Source of the DNA: Streptomyces colonosanans
Lineage (GTDB): Bacteria; Actinomycetota; Actinomycetes; Streptomycetales; Streptomycetaceae
DNA length: 64,000 nucleotides
Assembly: GCF_001866645.1 (NCBI RefSeq)
Contig: NZ_MLYP01000008.1
Coordinates: forward strand, 98,551 to 162,550
Direction of reading: 5' to 3'
This document shows positions 56,311 through 64,000 of the stretch, one piece after another (the stretch's first letter is position 1; the number at the start of each line of letters is the position of its first letter). The position numbers were made by a program, and so were the translations under genes. The notes beneath the pieces were generated by a model. That model saw only the letters and a list, made by a program, of their open reading frames with translations. It was not told the origin of the DNA and did not search any database.

Positions 56311-56957
56311 AGCTTCTCCTCGGACGCCTGGACGTACACCACACCGTTGCCGCTCAGCTCCAACTGGAACGCCTCGCCGGAGCCACGGCCCACCATCTCC
56401 CGCCAACCGATCGCCGTCGACAGCTTGTTGCGCACGTCGCCGTGGTGCGCGACATAGGCCTGGGGATCGACGTGGACCGGGCGCTGCGGGGTGATCGGCA
56501 CCTCGAAGACGCCGCCGTGCGCCATCACGGCGACCGCGCCGTGCCCTGTGAGGGTGGTCGTGAACAGGCCCTGGCCCGTGACCTGGCCGCGCACCATGCC
56601 CATGACGCCGCCCTGTGAGCCCATGAACATCGTGCCCTGCTGCAGGGTGCCCTCGAAGGCGAGCAGGCGGTCCGCCTCGACGTACAGCGTGTCGCCGGCG
56701 AGGCCGATCACCTGGACGTGGTGGCCGCCGTGCCCGAACAGGACCGTGCCGTTGCCCTCGACCGTCATCAGCGGCGTCGCCTCGTTCGCGACACGGCGGC
56801 CGATCATCGACATGATCCCGCCCTGGCCGCCCTGAATGTTCGGGGTGAAGGAGACCTCGCCCTGGTAGGCGAGCATCGCGCCCCGCTGGCTGTACAGGCG
56901 CTGCCCCGGCACGACCGTCGCCTCGACCATCTTCGAGTTCACTTCGCGGAAGGTCAT
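56307..56957 (-). CDS. AIM24-family protein, second of three in tandem
   Basis: 216 aa. Family features: GQRLYSQRGAMLAYQGEVSF, a Gly/Met-rich GGQGGIMSMIGRRVANE loop, VQVIGLAGDTLYVEADRLLAFEG, and the end segment GRGSGEAFQLELSGNGVVYVQ. The ATG lies one base after the TGA of the first AIM24 gene, so translation is coupled. No signal peptide or membrane helix is seen, although Met-rich loops could touch membranes. Confidence 0.86.
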   Translation of the reverse strand: MTFREVNSKMVEATVVPGQRLYSQRGAMLAYQGEVSFTPNIQGGQGGIMSMIGRRVANEATPLMTVEGNGTVLFGHGGHHVQVIGLAGDTLYVEADRLLAFEGTLQQGTMFMGSQGGVMGMVRGQVTGQGLFTTTLTGHGAVAVMAHGGVFEVPITPQRPVHVDPQAYVAHHGDVRNKLSTAIGWREMVGRGSGEAFQLELSGNGVVYVQASEEKL

Positions 56958-56958
56958 G

Positions 56959-57597
56959 TCAGAGGTCCCCCGCGATCGTGTTGCGCTCACTGGGCTGGAC
57001 GTAGACCAGTCCGTCCCCCTCGAAGCGGATCTGGAAGGCCTCTCCGCCGCCCTCACCGATGAACGTGCGGAACGTCACTCCGGACTGGAACGACTGCCGC
57101 AGGTTCCCCTGGTGCGCGATGTACGCGCCCGGGTCGACGATCAGCGGGTACTGCGCGCTCACCCGCAGCACCACCGCCGGGCCGTCCGACATGATCGCCG
57201 CCTGGCCGTGGCCCTCGACGGTCGTCGTGAACAGGCCGTTTCCCTGCGAGGCGCCGCGCAGGCCGGTGAACGTCGTGCCCGTGCGCAGGGCGGCGTCCGT
57301 CGCCAGGAGATTGCTCGACTCGACGTACAGCTTGTCCCCCTGAAGATGTACGAGATTGATCTCGGAGGCCCGGTCCGCGAACCAGCAGGTCCCGTGTCCC
57401 TTGGCCTCCATCACGGTCATGCGCTCGCCGGTGAGCCGCCGGGTCACCATTCCGCGGATCCCGTCACCGCCGCCGGTGAGCTTCTTGAAGGTCATCTGTC
57501 CGTCGTAGGCGACCATGGAGCCGTTCTTCGCCTTCACGGCGTCCCCGGTCATGTCGACGGCCAGCACCTTGCTGTCTTGCAGTCGGAACATCGCCAC
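56959..57597 (-). CDS. AIM24-family protein, first of three in tandem
   Basis: 212 aa. VKAKNGSMVAYDGQMTFKKL, GGGDGIRGMVTRRLTGE, LVHLQGDKLYVESSNLLATD, and GEGGGEAFQIRFEGDGLVYVQPSE match the pattern of its two downstream paralogues. Start GTG 57597 or ATG 57591; neither has a ribosome site. TAACGT on the minus strand six bases before the GTG could be a -10, so the transcript may be leaderless. The gene heads the tandem AIM24 operon. Confidence 0.86.
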   Translation of the reverse strand: MAMFRLQDSKVLAVDMTGDAVKAKNGSMVAYDGQMTFKKLTGGGDGIRGMVTRRLTGERMTVMEAKGHGTCWFADRASEINLVHLQGDKLYVESSNLLATDAALRTGTTFTGLRGASQGNGLFTTTVEGHGQAAIMSDGPAVVLRVSAQYPLIVDPGAYIAHQGNLRQSFQSGVTFRTFIGEGGGEAFQIRFEGDGLVYVQPSERNTIAGDL

Positions 57598-57795
57598 GCT
57601 GCGACGTTAGCGGTGAACGGAGGGCGACCGACAGGGCTCACCGGTGGAAAGCAACCCTGACCGAGCCCTTAGGGGTAAGGGATCCCGCCCCCGCTCCCCA
57701 CGCACCCCGGGCGGTTTGCCACAATGGACGGAACTTTGTGCTTGTGTTCACAAACCCGGACGCAAGCCCAGCGTCTCTCCCACCGAAGGTGACCC

Positions 57796-58146
57796 GTGGA
57801 CCTCAAGACAGCCTCCGCCATCCGCCGCCTGCGTCTGATCTCCGTGCCGGAAGGCATCTCCTGGATCGTGCTCGCGGCCTGCACCGTCATCAAGTACACG
57901 GTTGCCTCCGGCTTCGACGTCGCCCCGGTACTGGGCCCGATTCATGGCGTGCTGTTCGTCCTCTACGTGCTCTTCTGGGCGGACGCCTGGAACCGCACCA
58001 AGTGGAGCAAGGGCAAGGCCGCCCTCTACCTCGCGTACTCGGTCATTCCCGGCGGTGGCTTCATCATCGAGCGCCGCCTGCGCCGTGAGTCCGAGGACGC
58101 GGTCATCGCCGCCCGGGCCCGCAAGGAAGGGGTCGTGAACGCGTGA
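57796..58146 (+). CDS. DUF3817 membrane protein
   Basis: 116 aa, with three membrane helices: [41 protein letters not shown] and [17 protein letters not shown]. Typical DUF3817 marks are the E in VPEG, the HG of GPIHG and the C-terminal P-G-G/ER motif. GTG start with GAAGGTGACCC upstream. Its last four bases overlap the next start (GTGA). A second DUF3817 gene lies at 61.9 kb. Function unknown. Confidence 0.88.
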   Translation: MDLKTASAIRRLRLISVPEGISWIVLAACTVIKYTVASGFDVAPVLGPIHGVLFVLYVLFWADAWNRTKWSKGKAALYLAYSVIPGGGFIIERRLRRESEDAVIAARARKEGVVNA

Positions 58147-58439
58147 TCGTCGCTTTCTCCGTGACGCCGCTGGGCGTCGGTGAGGACGTTGGGGAGTACG
58201 TCGCCGACGCCGTCCGTGTCGTCCGGGAATCGGGGCTGCCGAACCGTACCGACGCGATGTTCACCTCGATCGAAGGTGAGTGGGACGAGGTGATGGACGT
58301 CGTGAAGCGTGCCGTCGCGGCGGTCGAGGAGCGCGCGCCGCGCGTCTCCCTCGTCCTGAAGGCGGACATCCGCCCTGCTGTGACGGACGGCCTCACCTCG
58401 AAGGTGGAGACGGTGGAGCGGTATCTGTCCGTCGAGTGA
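58143..58439 (+). CDS. MTH1187/YqgV-family thiamine-binding protein
   Basis: 98 aa. The family has a ferredoxin-like fold that binds thiamine: [57 protein letters not shown]. The GTG overlaps the stop of the DUF3817 gene, so the two are translationally coupled; this pairing occurs in other actinobacteria (memory). Role unclear, perhaps thiamine sequestration or signalling. Confidence 0.87.
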   Translation: MIVAFSVTPLGVGEDVGEYVADAVRVVRESGLPNRTDAMFTSIEGEWDEVMDVVKRAVAAVEERAPRVSLVLKADIRPAVTDGLTSKVETVERYLSVE

Positions 58440-58500
58440 ACTCGCTGTCCAGCAGCGGACAACCCCGGCCCCAAGGGTCGGGGTTTTCTCGTTTCCGGGG

Positions 58501-58559
58501 TTTGAGCATTCGCTCAAACCTGCTGTACGGTCAGGGCAGTTGATTGAGCGATCGCTCAA
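58501..58559 (+). promoter_or_regulatory. Promoter with two TetR-type operators
   Basis: TTTGAGC/GCTCAAA (58501-58507/58512-58518) and the perfect palindrome TTGAGCGATCGCTCAA (58544-58559) have centres 42 bp apart, four helical turns. TTGAGC (58502-58507) and TACGGT (58526-58531), 18 bp apart, can serve as -35 and -10, so the first operator covers the -35 and the second lies downstream of the start. The regulator is probably the TetR protein encoded at the end of the same operon. Confidence 0.75.
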
Positions 58560-58587
58560 AAGGGGCCATTGACATGGGGGATTCGCA

Positions 58588-59340
58588 ATGGGGCTCTACG
58601 TAGAGGCGCGCATACGCGGCGACCTCGACGAACTGTGGGCACTGACGCAGGTCCCCGCGCAGCATCGGCGCTGGGACCTCCGCTTCACCGAGATCGACTA
58701 CCTGCCGCGCGCGGAGGGCGAACCGCAGCGCTTCCGCTACGCCACGCGCGTCCTGCCGTTCCTGACGGTCTCCGGGACCGGGGTGTCGGCGGGGGAGAAG
58801 GCACGCCCGGACGGGACACGCACCTCCGCGCTACGGTTCTCCTCACCGCACCCGCTGTCGCTGATCGCCGAGGGGAGCGGCTACTGGCGGTACGTCCCTG
58901 ACGGTGACGGGGTCCGCTTCCTCACCGGGTACGACTACCGGCCCCGCTGGGGCCGCGCGGGCGCGCTCGCGGACCGCCTGCTGTTCCGGCCGCTGATGGG
59001 CTGGGCGACCGCCTGGTCCTTCGACCGGCTGCGACTGTGGCTGGAGCGGGGGATCACACCGGAGCGCGCCCTGGTGAACTGGCTCGCGGAACTGGCCGTC
59101 CGTGCTCTGGTCGTCATCGTCACCGTCGCCTGTGCCGGCCTGGGCTCCTTCCTGCACCTCTTCGGCACGTTCGAGGCGGCGATGGCCTACCTGTTCCCGC
59201 TGCTGCTGGCCGTCGCCGTCTCGGTGGCGCTGTTCATGTCACCGCTCTCCTGCACCCCAGCCGCCCGCCGCTGCCTGCGCACCCCGCCCACACGAGCGTG
59301 CGCACCGCGCCTCCTCGCCGCCCTGGAGCGATGGTCATGA
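58588..59340 (+). CDS. SRPBCC-like protein with C-terminal membrane segments
   Basis: 250 aa. The first about 145 residues look like a START/SRPBCC lipid-binding fold (GLYVEARIRGDLDELWALTQ, RWDLRFTEIDYLPR, DGDGVRFLTGYDYRPRWG), and two or three hydrophobic helices follow (LAVRALVVIVTVACAGLGSF, AMAYLFPLLLAVAVSVALFM). First gene of a three-gene operon under the double TGAGC operator. ATG behind GGGGGA; stop overlaps the DUF4166 gene. Function unknown; a role in membrane lipid handling is a guess. Confidence 0.78.
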   Translation: MGLYVEARIRGDLDELWALTQVPAQHRRWDLRFTEIDYLPRAEGEPQRFRYATRVLPFLTVSGTGVSAGEKARPDGTRTSALRFSSPHPLSLIAEGSGYWRYVPDGDGVRFLTGYDYRPRWGRAGALADRLLFRPLMGWATAWSFDRLRLWLERGITPERALVNWLAELAVRALVVIVTVACAGLGSFLHLFGTFEAAMAYLFPLLLAVAVSVALFMSPLSCTPAARRCLRTPPTRACAPRLLAALERWS

Positions 59341-60017
59341 CCTCGATCTTCCGCACAGCGATGGGCGCGGACTTCGAACGGCTGCACCCGCAGCTCCAGC
59401 GCCGTTTCTCCGTAGGGCTGGCGAGCGGCGAGGCATGTACGGGGCGCGGGGTGATGGACCGCATCTGGCACGGCAGGGGGTGGGTGAAGCCGTTCCTGGC
59501 GCTCGGTGGCACACGCCACATCCTCGTTCCCCGCCAGGGGCGGAACGTCCCCTTCACCATCGAGAACGTGCCGTACACCGACACGTTCGGCCGGGAGTCG
59601 GTGACGTTCGTGCGCACGTTCGACCTTCCGGGCCGCGCATGCCGTTTCGACGCCCAGATGGTGCTCGGCCCCCAGGGCGACCACGTGCTCGACTACCTGG
59701 GTACGCACCAGCACCTGGCGAGCGATCTGCACTTTTGTGCGGAGCCGGACGGTTCGCTGCTGATCCGTTCCGGCGAACACCGCTTCCGTGAGGGGCCGGT
59801 GGATGTGCGCGTACCGGAACTGATCGGCGGGCAGGCGGAGGTGAGAGAGTCGTTCGACGAGTCCGCGGGGTGCTTCCGGATCCGGGTGCGGGTGGTGAAC
59901 CGGTATGTCGGCCCGCTGTTCGGCTATGAGGGGTCGTTCGCCGCGTCGTACGCGGACGTCGGTGTGGTCGGGGTGCGTCCCGGGCTGCGGCCGGTTCGGG
60001 AGGAGGCGCGGGCGTGA
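59337..60017 (+). CDS. DUF4166 protein
   Basis: 226 aa. DUF4166 marks: GADFERLHPQLQRRFSVG at the start, GRNVPFTIENVPYTDTFGRE and GHDHV-like QGDHVLDYLGTHQHLASDLHF in the middle. No membrane helix. ATG 59337 overlaps the previous stop by four bases, and the gene's own stop overlaps the TetR start, so all three genes are translationally coupled. Function unknown. Confidence 0.85.
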   Translation: MTSIFRTAMGADFERLHPQLQRRFSVGLASGEACTGRGVMDRIWHGRGWVKPFLALGGTRHILVPRQGRNVPFTIENVPYTDTFGRESVTFVRTFDLPGRACRFDAQMVLGPQGDHVLDYLGTHQHLASDLHFCAEPDGSLLIRSGEHRFREGPVDVRVPELIGGQAEVRESFDESAGCFRIRVRVVNRYVGPLFGYEGSFAASYADVGVVGVRPGLRPVREEARA

Positions 60018-60649
60018 GCGAGGCGACGAAACAGAAGCTGCTGGAGGGGGCGCTGCGGACGCTCACCGAGCAGGGCATCGCCGGGACGTCGGCCCGTACG
60101 GTCGCGACCGCCGCCGGGGTCAACCAGGCGCTGGTCTTCTACCACTTCGGTTCGGTGGACGAGTTGCTCGCGGCGGCTTGCCGGTACGGGACCGAGCGGC
60201 GGGTCGCGGTCTACCGGGAACGGCTCGACCGGATCGGCTCGCTCGATGAACTCCTCACGTTCGGAAGGGAGATGCACGAGGAGGAGAAGGCGGCCGGGCA
60301 TGTGGCGGTCCTCGGTCAGCTGCTCGCGGGGGCGCAGACGCACCCCCGGCTCGCGTCGGCGACGGCGGCAGGGCTCGACCTGTGGATCGTGGAGATCGAG
60401 CGGGTCCTTACCCGGGTGCTCGCCTCGACGCCCCTGGGCGAGTTCGCGGACGCGGCCGGTCTTGCCCGCGCGGTGTCGGCGTCATTCGTGGGGATCGAGC
60501 TGTACGAGGGCGTGGACGAGCAGGGCGCGTCGGCCGCGCTCGCCGCTCTGGAGCACCTCGGATCCCTGGTGGCGGCACTGGACGACCTGGGACCGGTGGC
60601 ACAGCGGACGGTACGGCACGCACTGCGGCGGATGTCGTCGCGGCCGTAG
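60014..60649 (+). CDS. TetR-family regulator, last gene of its own operon
   Basis: 211 aa. HTH: QKLLEGALRTLTEQGIAGTS, ARTVATAAGVNQALVFYHFGSVDELL. GTG start overlapping the DUF4166 stop. As the operon promoter carries two TGAGC-N-GCTCA operators, autorepression is likely. The C-terminal domain (about residues 75-200) is helical and would bind a ligand linked to the operon's function. Confidence 0.9.
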   Translation: MSEATKQKLLEGALRTLTEQGIAGTSARTVATAAGVNQALVFYHFGSVDELLAAACRYGTERRVAVYRERLDRIGSLDELLTFGREMHEEEKAAGHVAVLGQLLAGAQTHPRLASATAAGLDLWIVEIERVLTRVLASTPLGEFADAAGLARAVSASFVGIELYEGVDEQGASAALAALEHLGSLVAALDDLGPVAQRTVRHALRRMSSRP

Positions 60650-60723
60650 GCCCTCGGCCCCAGCGTCCTCACCTGCCCAACGGCCTCACACTGCCCGTGG
60701 GGACACCAGCGGGCTCCTGCTGC

Positions 60724-61155
60724 TCACCGTTCCCGTTCCACGTACTCCTTGAACTGTTCCAGATCGCTGCGGACGAGCCGCTCGATCGCGTTCGCCTGGG
60801 CGAATCCCTTCGGCCCGCCGAACGTTTCCCTGACGGTGCCGGGGTCGTACTCGAGTCGCGCCTGGACCCGGGTGTTGTTTGGGTCGATCGGCTGCAGCGA
60901 GAGGGAGCCCGCCAGTTTGGGGGTGCCCGTGGTGCGCCACTCCATCACGCGTTCTTTGCCGCGGTCGGAGATCTGGGCTTCGAACTCCCGGGTCCGGCCG
61001 CCCGTCTCGACGTCCAGATGCGTCCGGCCGCCCGTCTCCGCGCGGGCGTCACGTACTCCCTCCATGAAGCGCGGATAGTTCTCCACGCTATGAAGTCTGT
61101 CCCAGGCCGTGTCGATCGGGACCTCGATGTCGACGTGCTCTTCGAGGGTGCTCAT
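60724..61155 (-). CDS. SRPBCC-family (START-like) protein
   Basis: 143 aa. Polyketide-cyclase/START fold: VDIEVPIDTAWDRLHSVENYPRFMEGVRDA, RVMEWRTTGTPKLAGSLSLQPI, RVQARLEYDPGT (short blocks of the pattern). ATG at 61155 with GGAGGTGGG upstream; it could start 8 codons earlier. Such proteins bind hydrophobic ligands. It is divergent from the MarR gene, with 124 bp between, and may be its target. Confidence 0.85.
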   Translation of the reverse strand: MSTLEEHVDIEVPIDTAWDRLHSVENYPRFMEGVRDARAETGGRTHLDVETGGRTREFEAQISDRGKERVMEWRTTGTPKLAGSLSLQPIDPNNTRVQARLEYDPGTVRETFGGPKGFAQANAIERLVRSDLEQFKEYVERER

Positions 61156-61279
61156 GGCCCACCTCCACGCTCGGCTCATATGCGGGGCCTTCTGCTTCCA
61201 GTGTGCGCCCGGTGCGGGCCGCTGACCGCGACGTGAGACGGGGCTGACCGCCACCTGACCGGCCGGTAAGGTCGGTGCC

Positions 61280-61789
61280 GTGCCGAAGCCCCTCAGTCTG
61301 TCCTTCGACCCCATCGCCCGCGCCGACGAGCACTGGAAGCAGCGGTGGGGGAGCGTGCCGTCCATGGCCGCGATCACCTCGATCATGCGGGCGCAGCAGA
61401 TTCTGCTCGCCGAGGTCGACGCGGCCGTGAAGCCGTATGGACTGACCTTCGCGCGCTACGAGGCGCTGGTGCTGCTCGCCTTCTCCAAGGCCGGCGAACT
61501 GCCGATGTCCAAGATCGGCGAGCGGCTCATGGTGCACCCCACGTCCGTCACGAACACCGTCGACCGCCTGGTGCGGTCCGGTCTCGTCGCCAAGCGGCCC
61601 AACCCCGACGACGGCCGCGGCACGCTCGCCTCCATCACCGGCAAGGGTCGCGAGGTGTGCGACGCGGCCACCCGCGACCTGATGGCGATGGACTTCGGGC
61701 TCGGTGTGTACGACGCGGAGGAGTGCGGCGAGATCTTCGCGATGCTGCGCCCGCTGCGGGTGGCCGCGGGGGACTTCAAGGAGGGGTGA
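61280..61789 (+). CDS. MarR-family regulator
   Basis: 169 aa. Winged helix: GLTFARYEALVLLAFSKAGEL, MSKIGERLMVHPTSVTNTVDRLVRSGLVAKR, and the wing DDGRGTLASITGKGREV (short blocks). GTG start at 61280. The neighbours are an SRPBCC gene (divergent), a DUF3817 gene and icmA (both downstream), so it may control acyl-CoA metabolism, but that rests on position only. Confidence 0.9.
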   Translation: MPKPLSLSFDPIARADEHWKQRWGSVPSMAAITSIMRAQQILLAEVDAAVKPYGLTFARYEALVLLAFSKAGELPMSKIGERLMVHPTSVTNTVDRLVRSGLVAKRPNPDDGRGTLASITGKGREVCDAATRDLMAMDFGLGVYDAEECGEIFAMLRPLRVAAGDFKEG

Positions 61790-61854
61790 CACACGGTCCC
61801 GGGGTGCCGGGGGTGCCGGAAGATCGCCCGAAACGGGTGGTTACGCTCGTACCC

Positions 61855-62193
61855 ATGAAACGAAGCGTGCTGACCCGCTACCGCGTCATGGCCTACATCA
61901 CCGGTGTGCTGCTGGTCCTGCTGTGCCTCGGCATGGTCGCCAAGTACGGCCTCGGCATGGACGGCGCAGCCGACCTCACCCGTGTCGTGGCCATCGCGCA
62001 CGGCTGGCTCTACGTCGTCTACCTGGTCTTCGCCTTCGACCTGGGTGCCAAGGCGAAGTGGCCGGTCGGCAAGCAGCTGTGGGTGCTGCTGGCGGGGACG
62101 ATCCCGACGGCCGCGTTCTTCGTGGAGCGCAAGGTCAGCAAGGAGCTGGAGGCCCGGCTCGCGGACGAGGCGCCCGCGGTCGCCAAGGCCTGA
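61855..62193 (+). CDS. DUF3817 membrane protein (second copy)
   Basis: 112 aa with three helices: MAYITGVLLVLLCLGMVAKY, VVAIAHGWLYVVYLVFAFDL and WVLLAGTIPTAAFFVERKV. Homologous to the DUF3817 protein at 57.8 kb: the AHG of the second helix and the TIP...FVER end are shared. ATG at 61855, 65 bases after the MarR stop. Function unknown. Confidence 0.87.
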   Translation: MKRSVLTRYRVMAYITGVLLVLLCLGMVAKYGLGMDGAADLTRVVAIAHGWLYVVYLVFAFDLGAKAKWPVGKQLWVLLAGTIPTAAFFVERKVSKELEARLADEAPAVAKA

Positions 62194-62255
62194 GACCAGG
62201 CCCGAGGTCCGGTCCGCACCGCCGTACGGAACGCGTACGGCGGTCTGCCGTCGAC

Positions 62256-62279
62256 ATTTACTTGGACGTCCTAGTAAAT
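62256..62279 (+). promoter_or_regulatory. 24-bp near-perfect palindrome at the icmA start
   Basis: ATTTACTTGGAC (62256-62267) is followed directly by GTCCTAGTAAAT (62268-62279), complementary at 11 of 12 positions. It ends eight bases before the icmA ATG. TAAATT (62275-62280) at its end could be the -10 of a leaderless transcript. A likely operator for a dimeric repressor. Confidence 0.7.
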
Positions 62280-62287
62280 TCGAGGGT

Positions 62288-63988
62288 ATGGACGCTGACG
62301 CCATCGAGGAGGGCCGCCGACGCTGGCAGGCCCGCTACGACGCCTCGCGCAAGCGCGAGGCCGACTTCACGACGCTCTCCGGCGACCCGGTGGAGCCCGC
62401 GTACGGACCACGGCCAGGGGACACGTACGAGGGCTTCGAGCGGATCGGCTGGCCGGGAGAGTACCCCTTCACCCGCGGTCTGTACCCGACCGGCTACCGG
62501 GGTCGGACCTGGACCATCCGGCAGTTCGCCGGTTTCGGCAATGCCGAACAGACGAACGAGCGCTACAAAATGATCCTGGAGGCCGGTGGTGGAGGCCTGA
62601 GCGTCGCCTTCGACATGCCGACCCTCATGGGCCGTGACTCCGACGACCCGCGTTCGCTCGGCGAGGTCGGGCACTGCGGGGTGGCGATCGACTCGGCGGC
62701 GGACATGGAGGTCCTGTTCAAGGACATCCCGCTGGGCGACGTGACGACCTCGATGACGATCAGCGGGCCGGCCGTCCCCGTCTTCTGCATGTACCTGGTC
62801 GCCGCCGAGCGCCAGGGCGTGGACCCGGCCATACTGAACGGCACGCTCCAGACGGACATCTTCAAGGAGTACATCGCCCAGAAGGAGTGGCTCTTCCAGC
62901 CCGAGCCGCACCTTCGTCTCATCGGCGACCTGATGGAGCACTGCGCGGCGGGCATCCCCGCGTACAAGCCGCTGTCCGTCTCCGGCTACCACATCCGGGA
63001 GGCGGGTTCGACGGCCGCCCAGGAACTGGCGTACACGCTGGCGGACGGGTTCGGGTACGTGGAGCTGGGGCTGAGCCGCGGGCTCGACGTGGACGTCTTC
63101 GCCCCCGGTCTGTCCTTCTTCTTCGACGCGCATGTCGACTTCTTCGAGGAGATCGCCAAGTTCCGCGCGGCGCGACGCATCTGGGCGCGGTGGATGCGGG
63201 ACGTGTACGGCGCACGGAGCGAGAAGGCGCAGTGGCTGCGCTTCCACACGCAGACCGCCGGGGTCTCGCTGACGGCCCAGCAGCCATACAACAACGTGGT
63301 GCGTACGGCGGTGGAGGCGCTGGCGGCGGTGCTCGGCGGTACGAACTCGCTGCACACGAACGCGCTGGACGAGACGCTGGCGCTGCCGAGCGAGCAGGCG
63401 GCGGAGATCGCGCTGCGGACGCAGCAGGTGCTCATGGAGGAGACCGGCGTCGCCAACGTCGCCGATCCGCTGGGCGGTTCGTGGTACGTGGAGCAGCTGA
63501 CGGACCGGATCGAGGCCGACGCCGAGAAGATCTTCGAGCAGATCAAGGAGCGGGGTCTGCGGGCGCACCCCGACGGGCGGCATCCGATCGGGCCGATCAC
63601 CTCCGGGATCCTGCGGGGGATCGAGGACGGCTGGTTCACGGGCGAGATCGCTGAGTCCGCGTTCCGCTACCAGCAGGCGCTGGAGAAGGGTGACAAGAAG
63701 GTGGTGGGCGTGAACGTCGCCACCGGGTCGGTCACCGGTGATCTGGAGATCCTGCGGGTCAGCCACGAGGTGGAGCGGGAGCAGGTGCGAGTGCTCGCGG
63801 ATCGGCGGGCGGCGCGGGACGACGCGGCGGTGCGCTCGGCCCTGGACGCGATGCTGCGCGCGGCGCGGGACGGCTCCAACATGATCGAGCCCATGCTCGA
63901 CGCCGTACGGGCGGAGGCGACGCTCGGGGAGATCTGCGGGGTACTGCGGGACGAGTGGGGGGTGTACACGGAGCCGGCGGGCTTCTAG
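62288..63988 (+). CDS. icmA: Isobutyryl-CoA mutase large subunit
   Basis: Adenosylcobalamin-dependent mutase subunit that interconverts isobutyryl-CoA and n-butyryl-CoA with the separate B12-binding IcmB; 566 aa, the IcmA length, and without a cobalamin domain. The substrate-specificity residues Phe80 (WTIRQF) and Gln198 (EYIAQKEW) match isobutyryl-CoA mutase rather than methylmalonyl-CoA mutase, which has Tyr and Asn-type residues there. Other signatures: SGYHIREAGSTAAQELA and TQTAGVSLTAQQPYNN. ATG at 62288; GAGGG lies only one base upstream, so a leaderless start is plausible. No icmB gene is in this window. In-frame codons upstream run through the DUF3817 gene and are not part of it. Confidence 0.94.
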   Translation: MDADAIEEGRRRWQARYDASRKREADFTTLSGDPVEPAYGPRPGDTYEGFERIGWPGEYPFTRGLYPTGYRGRTWTIRQFAGFGNAEQTNERYKMILEAGGGGLSVAFDMPTLMGRDSDDPRSLGEVGHCGVAIDSAADMEVLFKDIPLGDVTTSMTISGPAVPVFCMYLVAAERQGVDPAILNGTLQTDIFKEYIAQKEWLFQPEPHLRLIGDLMEHCAAGIPAYKPLSVSGYHIREAGSTAAQELAYTLADGFGYVELGLSRGLDVDVFAPGLSFFFDAHVDFFEEIAKFRAARRIWARWMRDVYGARSEKAQWLRFHTQTAGVSLTAQQPYNNVVRTAVEALAAVLGGTNSLHTNALDETLALPSEQAAEIALRTQQVLMEETGVANVADPLGGSWYVEQLTDRIEADAEKIFEQIKERGLRAHPDGRHPIGPITSGILRGIEDGWFTGEIAESAFRYQQALEKGDKKVVGVNVATGSVTGDLEILRVSHEVEREQVRVLADRRAARDDAAVRSALDAMLRAARDGSNMIEPMLDAVRAEATLGEICGVLRDEWGVYTEPAGF

Positions 63989-64000
63989 TGCCGCGGCAGG

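Noticed and set aside
61904..62287. Upstream extension of the icmA frame to 61904
   Set aside because: It runs through the DUF3817 gene in another frame and through the palindrome; the IcmA family starts at the 62288 ATG, which gives 566 aa and places Phe80 and Gln198 correctly.

Overview
The window is a 64-kb piece of the chromosome core of a Streptomyces. The reasons are the very high G+C coding sequence, GTG/TTG starts with GGAGG-type ribosome sites, translationally overlapping operons, a chitinase promoter with the streptomycete direct repeats, the filP/scy cytoskeletal pair, whiJ-type XRE/DUF397 regulators, a NucS mismatch endonuclease, and a gene order that I recall (from memory, not searched) as closely collinear with S. 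coelicolor SCO5354-SCO5415. I found no tRNA, rRNA, CRISPR array, insertion sequence or prophage.

Layout. 1-5.8 kb: threonine synthesis (hom cut by the window edge, thrC, thrB), then rho behind a long leader. 5.9-9.2 kb: a secreted trypsin-like protease with FG-GAP repeats and an LCP-family cell-wall ligase. 9.3-16 kb: translation and envelope genes (rpmE, prfA, prmC, a Sua5/TsaC enzyme, a phosphatase-like protein lacking its catalytic Cys, a second SHMT, a WecA/TagO-type phospho-sugar transferase). 16.3-24.2 kb: the complete ATP synthase operon atpIBEFHAGDC, closed by a strong terminator. 24.3-30 kb: DUF2550 protein, chitinase, NarL-type two-component system, a membrane protein and a PduO-type cobalamin adenosyltransferase. 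30-33.2 kb: an accessory patch with a RelE/Phd-type toxin-antitoxin pair, an RsbW-like ATPase, XRE-DUF5753 and DUF397 proteins and a lipoprotein. 33.3-35.6 kb: an ABC-2 exporter with a divergent TetR. 35.7-45.1 kb: 3-hydroxyacyl-CoA dehydrogenase, STAS protein, membrane-anchored P-loop protein, nucS, an SCO5389-like protein, a luciferase-like oxidoreductase, a Cys/His protein and a second ABC system. 45.4-50.3 kb: filP and scy. 50.6-53.4 kb: methylmalonyl-CoA epimerase, acetyl-CoA acetyltransferase and meaB. 53.6-64 kb: MFS exporter, MarR regulators, three tandem AIM24 proteins, two DUF3817 proteins, a thiamine-binding protein, a self-regulated TetR operon with DUF4166, and icmA.

How the genes connect. 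The adenosyltransferase, hydroxyacyl-CoA dehydrogenase, thiolase, epimerase, MeaB and IcmA form a dispersed acyl-CoA / coenzyme-B12 module (butyryl/isobutyryl and methylmalonyl interconversion). RpmE, PrfA, PrmC and Sua5 serve the ribosome and decoding, and PrmC methylates the PrfA encoded just upstream. FilP and Scy organise the hyphal tip. The most notable non-coding signals are: ECF (sigma-R-like) promoter matches before rho and rpmE, a hairpin inside the atp operon before atpC, overlapping dyads before atpI, paired operators for two TetR systems and the toxin-antitoxin module, a near-perfect 24-bp palindrome at the icmA start, and a possible leaderless six-codon leader peptide before the MFS exporter. 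Promoter and operator assignments are read by eye and are inferences.
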